In this document: piece by piece, positions 1 to 7,632 of the stretch
Numbering within the stretch: the stretch's first letter is position 1
How the letters are laid out: each line of letters starts with the position of its first letter
The notes under the pieces: model-generated
The model's database searches: none
What the model was told of the DNA's origin: nothing
What the model saw: the letters and a program-made list of their open reading frames with translations, nothing else
NCBI GenBank assembly: GCA_012521035.1
Contig: JAAYND010000316.1
Location: forward strand, 1-7,729
Length of the DNA stretch: 7,729 nucleotides
Direction of reading: 5' to 3'
DNA from: Methanomicrobiales archaeon
Lineage (GTDB): Archaea; Halobacteriota; Methanomicrobia; Methanomicrobiales; Methanoculleaceae
Program-made: the position numbers and the translations under genes

Positions 1-22
1 AGGTGTGGATGTTTTCAGAACG

Positions 23-34
23 ATTTCATGAAAT
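23..34. promoter_or_regulatory. 12-bp perfect palindrome, possible operator
   Basis: ATTTCATGAAAT reads identically on both strands, with no spacer and no mismatch. The symmetry does not extend to the next base pair on either side (G at 22, A at 35). Perfect short palindromes upstream of defence operons are often sites for dimeric helix-turn-helix regulators, but no regulator gene is visible here. A 12-bp palindrome in AT-rich DNA can also arise by chance, so the regulatory role is a guess. Confidence 0.25.
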
Positions 35-77
35 AAAGAGTAATTCAGGCGTGAAACTGGGGTGTCACTCCGCCGGG

Positions 78-132
78 TGTGGATAAATGATGGATAAGTG
101 ATGGATAAATGATGGATAAATGGTGGATATGA
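78..132 (+). repeat. 11-bp tandem direct repeat array, about five units
   Basis: The units start at 78, 89, 100, 111 and 122. The two central units (100-110 and 111-121) are identical, GATGGATAAAT. The unit at 89-99 differs by one base (GATGGATAAGT), the first (78-88) reads TGTGGATAAAT, and the last (122-132) is degenerate (GGTGGATATGA). The TGGATA core is kept in all five. A period of 11 bp is close to one helical turn, so each core would lie on nearly the same face of the DNA, as in iterons or arrayed operator sites. The array ends about 58 bases before the preferred methylase start, where a promoter or operator would be expected. Function is inferred; repeat structure is seen directly. Confidence 0.75.
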
Positions 133-180
133 TGTACAGGGAGAATCAATCTAAGATGAACAAGAGATGCCGGGCGAGCG

Positions 181-186
181 GGGGTG
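181..186 (+). promoter_or_regulatory. Ribosome-binding site choosing the methylase start
   Basis: GGGGTG lies four bases before the ATG at 191 and resembles the GGAGGTGAT consensus complementary to the 16S rRNA 3' end. The alternative in-frame ATG at 167 has no comparable purine-rich site upstream. This is the main reason to prefer the start at 191, together with the fact that family similarity (KKLIEVALPL onward) begins just after it. Confidence 0.5.
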
Positions 187-190
187 CGAT

Positions 191-3124
191 ATGACCGCTC
201 CGGTCCGGATACCAAAGAAACTGATCGAGGTGGCGTTGCCGCTCAAAGAGATCAATGCGGCCGCGAAGCGAGAGAAGTCGATCCGGCATGGCCATCCTTC
301 AACCCTCCACCTCTGGTGGGCGCGGCGGCCTCTTGCGGCGGCGAGGGCGGTGCTTTTTGCGCAACTCGTGAACGATCCCGGCTACGAGCGGGAACTTGGC
401 CGGGGGGTGAACAAGGAGTTGGCCGAGGCGGAACGAAAGCGCCTCTTCGAGATCATAAAGAAACTCGTTCTCTGGGAGAACACGACAAACGAGGCGGTGC
501 TCTCAGAGGCACGGGAGGAGATCCGGCGAAGCTGGCGGGAGACCTGCGCCCTGAATAAGAATCACCCAAAGGCAAAGGAACTCTTTGACCCGGAGAGGCT
601 CCCGGCATTCCACGATCCGTTTGCCGGCGGCGGGGCGATCCCCCTCGAAGCCCAGCGGCTCGGCCTTGAGGCCTGGGCATCCGACCTGAACCCGGTGGCG
701 GTGCTGATCAACAAGGCGATGATCGAGATCCCGCCGAAGTTTGCCGGAAGGCCGCCGGTGAACCCCGAGAGCCGGAAGCAGAAGCGGGTCGGGGACGAGT
801 GGCGGGGAGCTGTGGGACTCGCGGAGGATGTCCGGTATTACGGGCAGTGGATGCGCAATGAGGCCGAGAAGCGGATCGGTCATCTCTATCCAAAGGTGCG
901 GGTGACGGAGGAGATGGCAGAGGAACGGCCGGATCTTGCGGAATACGCCGGCGAGGATCTGACGGTGATCGCGTGGCTCTGGGCGAGGACGATCCGGTGT
1001 CCAAATCCGGCATGCAAGGGAAGAGCTCCGCTGTTGCGCTCATTCTCGCTCTCAACGAAAAAAGGGAGGGAAACCTATGTTGAAGTCGAGATTGATAGGG
1101 TAGTACCAGCAGTAAAGCGATTCAAAGTAAGGTTTGATAACACGGCAAAATTCGATGGTAAAGCAAGGCTTGATGGTCTAACAAAATGGGACGGCAAAAT
1201 TCTTGAAAGCACGACAGATGTCAGAGGAGCCAGATGCATATTTTGCGGGACGTTCATCAAGAAGCCTGAGGTCAGGGAGATTGCAACAGAGTACGGCCTT
1301 GAAGCAATTCCCATCGCAGTGGTAGCTGAAGGGCGAAGAGGTCGCATCTATCTCTCAAGTGATTCGGTGGCGGTTCCTGATATCGAAAAACCTACAGTGC
1401 CGGAAGCCGATAAACCGATGACCAACGACCGCCGCTGGTTCTCCCCCCCTCTCTATGGGCTCCCAAATTTCTCAGATATCTTCACCCCCCGCCAGCTCGT
1501 CGCCCTCACGACCTTCTCCGACCTCGTGGGCGAAGCGCGGGAAGAAGTCCGCCGCGACGCCCTCGCCGCCGGAGTGCCTGACGATGGCCGGGGGCTCGCG
1601 GCCGGGGGAGAGGGGGCGACGGCGTATGCGGATGCGGTGGCGGTGTATCTTGGATTAGGGGTCAGTCGTCTCAGCGACATTTGTAATTCACTATGTAGAT
1701 GGGAGGGATCAAAAACTCAAGTTCGCAATCTCTTTGGCAGACAAGCAATCCCTATGATTTGGGATTTTGCTGAACCAAACCTATTTGCAAATGCCGCTGG
1801 AGATTATGGCGTCAGTCTGAGCACGTTATCGAAAGTAATAGATAGGCTTCTCGGCAACAAGCAGGGATTTTGCCTCCAATCGGATGCCTCAAATCAAGAT
1901 ATTTCACAGGACAATATCATCTCTACCGATCCTCCCTACTACGACAACATCTCCTACGCCGACCTCTCAGACTTCTTCTACGTCTGGCTCCGCCGTTCCC
2001 TGAAAGAGATCTATCCCTCCCTCTTTGCTACGATGGCCGTCCCGAAGGCCGAAGAACTCGTGGCAACACCCTACCGCCACGGCTCGAAGGAAAAAGCCGA
2101 AGTCTTCTTCATGGACGGCATGACAGAGGCGATGCGTCGCCTCTCCGAACAGGCGCACCCGGCCTTCCCGGTCACGATCTACTACGCCTTCAAGCAGTCG
2201 GAGACGGCGGGGAACGACACCACATCCCCCGGCTGGGAGTCATTCCTCGATGCGGTGTTGAAGGCCGGCTTCGCCGTCACCGGCACATGGCCGATGCGCA
2301 CCGAACTAACTAACAGACCTGTTGGGAGAGAAACAAACGCCCTCGCCTCCTCCATCGTCCTCGTCTGCCGCCGCCGCGCCCCCTCCGCCCCGCCCGTCTC
2401 CCGCAAGGAGTTTCTCCGCGAACTGAAGCGAACGCTCCCCGAAGCGCTCGACGAGATGACCGCATCCTCGATCGCCCCCGTCGATCTCGCCCAGGCCTCC
2501 ATCGGGCCGGGGATGGGGGTCTTCTCGCGGTACTCCGCCGTCCTTGAAGCGGACGGAACCCCGATGCCGGTCCACGACGCCCTCGCCCTCATCAACCGCG
2601 AACTCGACGAGTACTTCTCTGATTCCGGCGGCGAGGCCGACGCCGACACCCGCTTCTGCCTCGGGTGGTTCGAGGAGAACGGCTGGAAGGACGGTAAATT
2701 CGGTGAGGCCGACGTCCTCGCCCGCGCCCGCGGCACGACTGTTGACGGCGTCCGGGATGCCGGCGTCATCGAAGCCGGCGGCGGCAAGGTCCGGCTCATG
2801 AAGTGGTCGGAGTATCCCGGCGACTGGTCGCCCGAGACCGACACCCGGACACCCGTCTGGGAAGCGCTCCACCACCTCATCCGGGTACACCAGTGCGGCG
2901 GCGGAGAAAGTGAAGCCGCCGCCCTCCTCGCCCGGATGCCCAGCAGAGTGGCGGCAATCCGGCACCTCGCCTACCGGCTCTACACCCTCTGCGAGCGCAA
3001 AGGCTGGGCCGAAGACGCCCGCCCGTATAACGAACTGATCACATCATGGGGGGCCGTCGAAGCACAGACGCCCGCCGTGATCGAGAAAACGCCACAAAAG
3101 ACACTATCCTCCTATGGAGACTGA
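191..3124 (+). CDS. DUF1156 / COG1743-type adenine-specific DNA methyltransferase with Zn-ribbon
   Basis: Predicted AdoMet-dependent N6-adenine DNA methyltransferase, 977 residues from this start (985 from ATG 167). The N-terminal DUF1156 signature is clear: KKLIEVALPL, then SIRHGHPSTLHLWWARRP at about 30-47. Motif I (AdoMet binding) is DPFAGGG at 142-148, and the catalytic motif IV is DPPYY at 580-584, followed by a DLSDFFYVWL stretch. The roughly 430 residues between them hold paired cysteines (C270/C275 and C349/C352, the latter CIFC) that form a probable Zn-ribbon. NALASSIVLVCR at 716-727 is a late family hallmark. Having motif I before DPPY with a long insert between them resembles the alpha-type order, so target recognition probably lies in that insert. 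It is the first gene of the operon, three bases ahead of the nuclease gene. Such proteins usually accompany DUF499 ATPases in predicted defence loci, and one does here. GC content inside the gene is strikingly uneven. Family assignment is strong; target sequence is unknown. Confidence 0.92.
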   Translation: MTAPVRIPKKLIEVALPLKEINAAAKREKSIRHGHPSTLHLWWARRPLAAARAVLFAQLVNDPGYERELGRGVNKELAEAERKRLFEIIKKLVLWENTTNEAVLSEAREEIRRSWRETCALNKNHPKAKELFDPERLPAFHDPFAGGGAIPLEAQRLGLEAWASDLNPVAVLINKAMIEIPPKFAGRPPVNPESRKQKRVGDEWRGAVGLAEDVRYYGQWMRNEAEKRIGHLYPKVRVTEEMAEERPDLAEYAGEDLTVIAWLWARTIRCPNPACKGRAPLLRSFSLSTKKGRETYVEVEIDRVVPAVKRFKVRFDNTAKFDGKARLDGLTKWDGKILESTTDVRGARCIFCGTFIKKPEVREIATEYGLEAIPIAVVAEGRRGRIYLSSDSVAVPDIEKPTVPEADKPMTNDRRWFSPPLYGLPNFSDIFTPRQLVALTTFSDLVGEAREEVRRDALAAGVPDDGRGLAAGGEGATAYADAVAVYLGLGVSRLSDICNSLCRWEGSKTQVRNLFGRQAIPMIWDFAEPNLFANAAGDYGVSLSTLSKVIDRLLGNKQGFCLQSDASNQDISQDNIISTDPPYYDNISYADLSDFFYVWLRRSLKEIYPSLFATMAVPKAEELVATPYRHGSKEKAEVFFMDGMTEAMRRLSEQAHPAFPVTIYYAFKQSETAGNDTTSPGWESFLDAVLKAGFAVTGTWPMRTELTNRPVGRETNALASSIVLVCRRRAPSAPPVSRKEFLRELKRTLPEALDEMTASSIAPVDLAQASIGPGMGVFSRYSAVLEADGTPMPVHDALALINRELDEYFSDSGGEADADTRFCLGWFEENGWKDGKFGEADVLARARGTTVDGVRDAGVIEAGGGKVRLMKWSEYPGDWSPETDTRTPVWEALHHLIRVHQCGGGESEAAALLARMPSRVAAIRHLAYRLYTLCERKGWAEDARPYNELITSWGAVEAQTPAVIEKTPQKTLSSYGD
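3116..3120 (+). promoter_or_regulatory. Ribosome-binding site of the DUF262-HNH gene
   Basis: GGAGA ends seven bases before the ATG at 3128 and lies inside the last codons of the preceding methylase. This spacing supports the annotated start and suggests that ribosomes finishing the first gene, whose stop is at 3122-3124, can reinitiate on the second. Confidence 0.6.
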
Positions 3125-3127
3125 CGT

Positions 3128-4807
3128 ATGAAGAATCAGAAAGAGACTATCAGAAAGATGGTCAGTTACCTCAATGATGAGGAATGGAACGGGGGGTTCT
3201 GGCTGCCGAACATTCAGCGTCCGTTCGTCTGGCGAGAAGACCAGATCGAGCGCCTCTTTGACTCTATCATGCGGGAATACCCCATCAGTACTCTCCTCGT
3301 ATGGAAAACCAAATCCAGAATTCGCCGTCGCAAATTCATAGACAACTACAAAAATACCATCCGGCTCACAGACTTCTACGTCCCCGAAGACGACAAAACC
3401 AAACTCCTCGTCCTTGATGGCCAGCAGCGGCTCCAGAGCCTCTTCATCGGCCTCAAGGGAAGCTACGAAAAGCGCGAACTCTACTTAGATATCCTCAGCG
3501 GCGATCTCGTTGCACCAGAAGACGTCCGCTACAAGTTCAAATTTTTAGATGCCCAGAAGGCCGCCTTCCCGTGGGTCAGGTTCAAGGATATCGTCTTTAG
3601 CAACGATCTCCCCAACAGGATCGCGAAATCGATCATAAGGAACGCCGGGAGAGAGTTGACTGAAGCAGAAAAAGAGCGCGTTGAAGAGAATATAGCACTG
3701 GTCCAGATGCAGTTTGTCAACAGAGATCTGATCGTCTATCAGGAACTTGACAGCGTCGATAACACTGATGCCTACCGGGAAGACGATGTCGTCGAGATCT
3801 TCATCCGTGCCAATTCTGGAGGAACACGCCTCGGTAAATCCGATCTCCTCTTCTCCCTCCTGACATCATCATGGGAGGATGCGGATGAGAGGATGGATGA
3901 ACTGCTCGATGATCTCAACCGTGTCGGTTACGACTTCACCCGCGACTTTATCCTGAAGACGTGCCTGACGCTCCTCAACAAAGGGGCAGCATACGAAATC
4001 AGCAAGTTCCGTGATGAGCGTATCCGGCAGGAACTCATCGACAAATGGGAGGGAATCTCAGCAGCCATCCGCGATGTGAGGGATTACATCTACGGCAGGA
4101 CTTTCATCCGCACGGATAAGGCAATGCCGTCCTACCTTGTCCTGATCCCCGTCATATACTTCCGCTACCACTTCCCTGAAAAATGGGACTCAGTACAGAA
4201 TCTCAATGAATACCTCCTCCGGACGCTCCTCAGCGGGGCATTCAGCGGTACGCCGGACACTGTTATCGACCGGTGCGTAAAAGAGATTAGTTCTTCTGGA
4301 GAGTTTGATGTCAGGAAGATCTTTGACATCATACGCGAAGATGGGCGCAACCTGGAAGTTACGGAGAACACCGTTCTTGGGCAGTATTACGGATCAAAGC
4401 AGATCCATCTCATCTTCAATCTCTGGTACAGGGACTTTGACTACACACCAGCATACGAAAACAATCTTCCACAGGCTGACCACATCTTCCCCCAGTCACT
4501 CTTGAGAACCGTAAAGCGAGTCAATCCTGAGACCGGAAGTAGAAACCTCCTCAAATACTATCAGGAAGACCGCGATCAGATAGCCAATCTCATGCTCCTT
4601 ACCGCAGAAGAGAACGGGTTCTCCGGAAAACGGGATATCCCGCCGAACAAATGGTTTGCAGATAAGGATGATGCCTACCTTGAGATGCACCTGATCCCGA
4701 AGAACCCCGATCTCTGGGAACTGGAGAACTACGAGGCATTCATCGAAGAGCGGAAAAACCTCATCCTCGACAAATTCAGCCACATAATTCAGAGGGGTAA
4801 ACCATGA
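3128..4807 (+). CDS. DUF262 protein with C-terminal HNH nuclease (GmrSD/BrxU-like)
   Basis: Predicted nucleotide-dependent DNA endonuclease of 559 residues. The N-terminal DUF262 (ParB-like fold) is shown by IQRPFVW at 29-35, the DGQQRLQSL motif at 97-105 and IFIRANSGGTRLGKSDLL at about 224-241. A mostly helical middle section follows. The C-terminus carries an HNH/DUF1524-like domain: DHIFPQ at 451-456 with candidate catalytic His452, IANLMLL at 485-491, and NGFSGKRD at 496-503. Relatives are GmrSD (restricts glucosylated-hydroxymethylcytosine phage DNA), BrxU of BREX islands and SspE of phosphorothioate systems, in which DUF262 binds or hydrolyses NTP and senses modification while HNH cuts. 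All key motifs look intact, so an active enzyme is expected. No signal peptide or membrane segment is visible. Its GC content is lower than in much of the following gene, which hints at separate acquisition. The stop overlaps the ATPase start. Substrate specificity cannot be read from the sequence. Confidence 0.88.
   Translation: MKNQKETIRKMVSYLNDEEWNGGFWLPNIQRPFVWREDQIERLFDSIMREYPISTLLVWKTKSRIRRRKFIDNYKNTIRLTDFYVPEDDKTKLLVLDGQQRLQSLFIGLKGSYEKRELYLDILSGDLVAPEDVRYKFKFLDAQKAAFPWVRFKDIVFSNDLPNRIAKSIIRNAGRELTEAEKERVEENIALVQMQFVNRDLIVYQELDSVDNTDAYREDDVVEIFIRANSGGTRLGKSDLLFSLLTSSWEDADERMDELLDDLNRVGYDFTRDFILKTCLTLLNKGAAYEISKFRDERIRQELIDKWEGISAAIRDVRDYIYGRTFIRTDKAMPSYLVLIPVIYFRYHFPEKWDSVQNLNEYLLRTLLSGAFSGTPDTVIDRCVKEISSSGEFDVRKIFDIIREDGRNLEVTENTVLGQYYGSKQIHLIFNLWYRDFDYTPAYENNLPQADHIFPQSLLRTVKRVNPETGSRNLLKYYQEDRDQIANLMLLTAEENGFSGKRDIPPNKWFADKDDAYLEMHLIPKNPDLWELENYEAFIEERKNLILDKFSHIIQRGKP
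4792..4797 (+). promoter_or_regulatory. Ribosome-binding site of the DUF499 gene, with ATGA overlap
   Basis: GAGGGG lies six bases before the ATG at 4804, within the last codons of the nuclease gene. The start codon overlaps the upstream TGA (ATGA at 4804-4807), a typical arrangement for translational coupling of proteins made in related amounts. Confidence 0.65.
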
Positions 4808-7632
4808 CATCACCACGACCCTGGCGAGAGATCGCCGTTCCGCACGAAGACGTCCTCAAAGGCACCTTCCAGCAAGCGGAATTCGCGGCCGACCTCTCCC
4901 GCGTCCATGCCGGCACCGCAAGCCCCGAGTACGGCGACCCCGTGCTCTTCTTCAGGCGCACCTACATCACCGAAGGGATGCGCCTCCTCCTCGACTCCGT
5001 CCTCAAACGGATCACCGGACAGGGAGGCGACCCCGTCATCCAGCTCCAGACAGCGTTTGGCGGCGGCAAAACGCACACCATGCTCGCCGTCTACCACCTC
5101 GCCCGCGGCACCGCACCCGTCTCCGACCTGCAGGGCATCCCTCCAATCCTCGATGCCGCCGGCATCATCGACCTCCCGAAAGCCCGGATCGCCGTCATCG
5201 ACGGCACCCGGCTCTCCCCGAACATGCCTGATACGCGGGGAAACGTCAAAATACGCACCATGTGGGGCGACCTTGCCTGGCAACTCGGCGGCGAAGAAGC
5301 CTACAGGGAGATCCGGGAAGCCGACCTCTCCGGCACCTCCCCCGGGAAAGAAGCGCTTGCCCGCCTCCTCGCCCGATACGCACCCTGCGTCATCCTCATG
5401 GATGAACTCGTCGCCTACCTCCGGCAGTTCGACGAAAAAACAAAACTTGCCGGCGGAACCTACGGCTCCAACATCACCTTCATGCAGGCCCTCACCGAGG
5501 CGATAAAAGCCGTCCCGACCGCCGTCCTCCTCGCCTCCCTCCCCGAATCCGACCAGGAAGCAGGACTCGGACGGGGTGTCGCCGCCCTCCACACCCTCGA
5601 ACACTACTTCGCCCGCGTTCAGGCGCTCTGGAAACCGGTCGCAGCTGAGGAGGCCTTCGAGATCGTCAGGAGAAGGCTCTTTGCCGAAATCACCAACACC
5701 ACCGCCGTAGAAGCCGCCTGCCGCTCGTTTGCCGACCTCTATATCGCCGCAGGCCCCGAGTTCCCGCGCGAGACCCAGGAGAGCCGTTACTACGACCGGC
5801 TCATCAAAGCCTACCCCATCCACCCCGAGATCTTCGACCGCCTCTACGAAGACTGGTCATCGCTTGAGAACTTCCAGCGCACCCGGGGCGTCCTCAAACT
5901 GATGGCGAAAGTGATCCACCGCCTCTGGAAAGACGGCAACAACGACCTCCTGATCATGCCCGGCAGCCTCCCCCTCTACGACGGCGACACCAGAAACGAG
6001 ATGATCTACTACCTCCCGCCGGGCTGGGATCCCGTCGTCGAGCGCGACATCGACGGCGACCGTGCAGAGACGGCCGGGATCGAGAACCGCGACACCCGTT
6101 TCGGGAGCGTCCAGGCCTGCCGCCGGGTGGCACGAGCGATCTTCCTCGGCAGCGCCCCCGGCACCCCGAACCGCATGGTACAGGGGATCGAGCAGGAACG
6201 AGTCCTCCTCGGCAGCATCCAGCCCGGCCAGCAGACAGGCATCTACCGCGACGCCCTCCACCGCCTCTCCGACCGCCTCTACTACCTCAACAGCGCAGAG
6301 AACCGCTATTGGTTCGACACCCGCCCAAACCTCCGACGCGAGATGGAAGAGCGGAAAAAACGTTTCGATGAGAGGGAAAGTGTCGTCCCGAAGATCCAGG
6401 AGGGCATCAGGAGAGCCATACAGAGGGGAATCTTTGACGGCATCCACATCTTCACCCCGAGCGGGGATATCCCCGACGACTCCGCCCTGCGCCTGGTCAT
6501 CCTCCCTCCTCATGCCCAATACGGGAAGAACAGCAGAGCGATGGCGACAAACTGTGCCGCCGAGTACATCAAAAACCGTGGCGACCAGCCCCGGCACCGG
6601 CAGAACCGCCTCATCTTCCTCGCTCCCGGCGCCGAAAACGTCTCCATCCTCACCGATCACGTCCGCTCGATGCTCGCGTGGGAGTCGATCGTCACAGACT
6701 ATGAGAACAAGCGGATCGTCCTCGACAACCTCATGGGAGATACCGCGAAGACCAACCGCGATACTGCCAGAAAGACAGTAACCAGAGCGATCCGGGAGAC
6801 CTACCGCTGGTTACTCGTGCCGGTGCAGGAACTCGATGCCGGCCGGGTCTCGCCCAACATAGAATGGGAGCGTTACAGCATCAACCCGGGTGCAGAGACC
6901 CCGATCAAAGAGATTGAACGAGTCCTCAGAGAAAACGAGGTCCTGATCACCGAATGGGCACCGATCCACCTCTGCAATCAGCTCAAGCGGTGGTTCTGGA
7001 CAGACGGGTCCGCTGATGTGAAGGCCGGCGAGTTCTGGGAGAACACCTGCCGCTACCTCTATCTTCCCAGGCTTCAGAGCCGTGATGTCCTGAGACGGAC
7101 AATTGAGGCAGGAGCCGGCACAAGGGACTATTTCGGACTCGCTGCCGGGCGAGACGGGGAGAAGTACATCGAGTTCACCTTCGGGAAAGGCAGGCGATCG
7201 ATCATCGTTGATGACTCACTCCTCCTGATCGAACCAGCCACAGCGGCGGCGTATGAAGAGAGCATTAGACCCCTCGATGCACCTTACCCGGCCGGTACAC
7301 CGCTCGGCAACAGTGATGTGCAGGAAGGGAGTGTTGCCGCGATTGGCAGAAGAACTCTTACCGGGGCCGACCCGGTGCTGATAGACCTTTCGTCTGTAAA
7401 GACACGATTTTACGGGTATACCGAGATCGATCCACTAACGCCAAAGATTGCGTTCGACCAGATCGTCGATGAGGTGATTCTGCAACTCACACCACGACCG
7501 GATACCAAGGTCACGATCAAGATCGAGATCAGCGCAGTGGATGGTGGAGGATTTGATGAGAACCTGCAACGGGCAGTCCGGGAGAACTGCACCCATCTCG
7601 GGTTCGAATCCGCGGAGTTTGAGGGAGAATGA
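4804..7632 (+). CDS. DUF499 / COG1483-type P-loop ATPase
   Basis: Large predicted cytosolic ATPase of 942 residues. The Walker A region is QTAFGGGKTHTM at about 82-93, with Lys89 and Thr90 expected to bind the phosphates; lack of the first P-loop glycine is, as I recall, usual in this family. Walker B is CVILMDEL at 195-202, with D200 and E201 as metal-binding and catalytic residues. AVLLASLPES at 240-249 fits a sensor-1 strand. YPIHPEIFDRLYEDW (337-351) and FQRTRGVL (357-364) are further family-like motifs, and the arginines of the second could act as an arginine finger or sensor. The long C-terminal half has no nuclease or helicase motif that I recognise. DUF499 proteins recur beside DUF1156 methylases in predicted defence islands, as here, and probably act as the motor or switch linking recognition to restriction. 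ATGA overlaps join it to both neighbours. Family call is strong; mechanism is inferred. Confidence 0.9.
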   Translation: MTSPRPWREIAVPHEDVLKGTFQQAEFAADLSRVHAGTASPEYGDPVLFFRRTYITEGMRLLLDSVLKRITGQGGDPVIQLQTAFGGGKTHTMLAVYHLARGTAPVSDLQGIPPILDAAGIIDLPKARIAVIDGTRLSPNMPDTRGNVKIRTMWGDLAWQLGGEEAYREIREADLSGTSPGKEALARLLARYAPCVILMDELVAYLRQFDEKTKLAGGTYGSNITFMQALTEAIKAVPTAVLLASLPESDQEAGLGRGVAALHTLEHYFARVQALWKPVAAEEAFEIVRRRLFAEITNTTAVEAACRSFADLYIAAGPEFPRETQESRYYDRLIKAYPIHPEIFDRLYEDWSSLENFQRTRGVLKLMAKVIHRLWKDGNNDLLIMPGSLPLYDGDTRNEMIYYLPPGWDPVVERDIDGDRAETAGIENRDTRFGSVQACRRVARAIFLGSAPGTPNRMVQGIEQERVLLGSIQPGQQTGIYRDALHRLSDRLYYLNSAENRYWFDTRPNLRREMEERKKRFDERESVVPKIQEGIRRAIQRGIFDGIHIFTPSGDIPDDSALRLVILPPHAQYGKNSRAMATNCAAEYIKNRGDQPRHRQNRLIFLAPGAENVSILTDHVRSMLAWESIVTDYENKRIVLDNLMGDTAKTNRDTARKTVTRAIRETYRWLLVPVQELDAGRVSPNIEWERYSINPGAETPIKEIERVLRENEVLITEWAPIHLCNQLKRWFWTDGSADVKAGEFWENTCRYLYLPRLQSRDVLRRTIEAGAGTRDYFGLAAGRDGEKYIEFTFGKGRRSIIVDDSLLLIEPATAAAYEESIRPLDAPYPAGTPLGNSDVQEGSVAAIGRRTLTGADPVLIDLSSVKTRFYGYTEIDPLTPKIAFDQIVDEVILQLTPRPDTKVTIKIEISAVDGGGFDENLQRAVRENCTHLGFESAEFEGE

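Larger units (their letters stand above)
1..190. other. Non-coding leader upstream of the operon
   Basis: This stretch before the first convincing gene has no long open frame on either strand and is poorer in GC than the genes. It holds a 12-bp palindrome (23-34), an 11-bp tandem repeat array (78-132) and the ribosome-binding region of the first methylase. The 9-mer GGTGTGGAT occurs at both 2-10 and 76-84, so related sequence may continue upstream of the window. I could not identify a clean archaeal BRE/TATA pair or a bacterial -35/-10 pair. AT-rich candidates for a TATA-like element lie around 29-48 and inside the repeats. Most likely this is the promoter and control region of the operon, although the upstream neighbour is not visible. 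Confidence 0.6.

Noticed and set aside
167..190. Upstream in-frame start (ATG 167) for the first methylase
   Set aside because: It adds only eight residues (MPGERGCD) without family similarity and lacks a good ribosome-binding site, whereas ATG 191 has GGGGTG four bases upstream. It is not excluded.
1..190. CRISPR-like array or replication origin suggested by the leader repeats
   Set aside because: The units are 11 bp and contiguous, without spacers, so this is not CRISPR. No initiator gene or DnaA/Orc box was recognised to support an origin.
2182..2965. Overlapping 219- and 232-codon minus-strand frames opposite the end of the first methylase
   Set aside because: They overlap each other in different frames and encode low-complexity Ser/Arg/Pro- or Gly/Val-rich peptides. 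This is a shadow effect of very high GC in the sense gene.
5050..5080. Apparently defective P-loop in the ATPase, with no glycine at the first Walker A position
   Set aside because: The FGGGKTH form is, as I recall, normal for DUF499 proteins, and Lys89, Thr90 and the Walker B acids are present, so there is no reason to call it inactive.
4810..5823. 337-codon open frame on the minus strand opposite the ATPase gene
   Set aside because: It is rich in Gly, Glu, Asp and Val, as expected for the complement of a GC-rich gene, has no recognisable domain, and lies fully opposite a gene with clear Walker motifs.
5857..6781. Open frames on both strands within the ATPase gene, 267 codons on minus and 239 on plus
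   Set aside because: The plus-strand frame is an Arg/Ser/Thr/Pro-rich shifted reading of the ATPase and the minus one is its complement. Neither has a plausible start context or domain.
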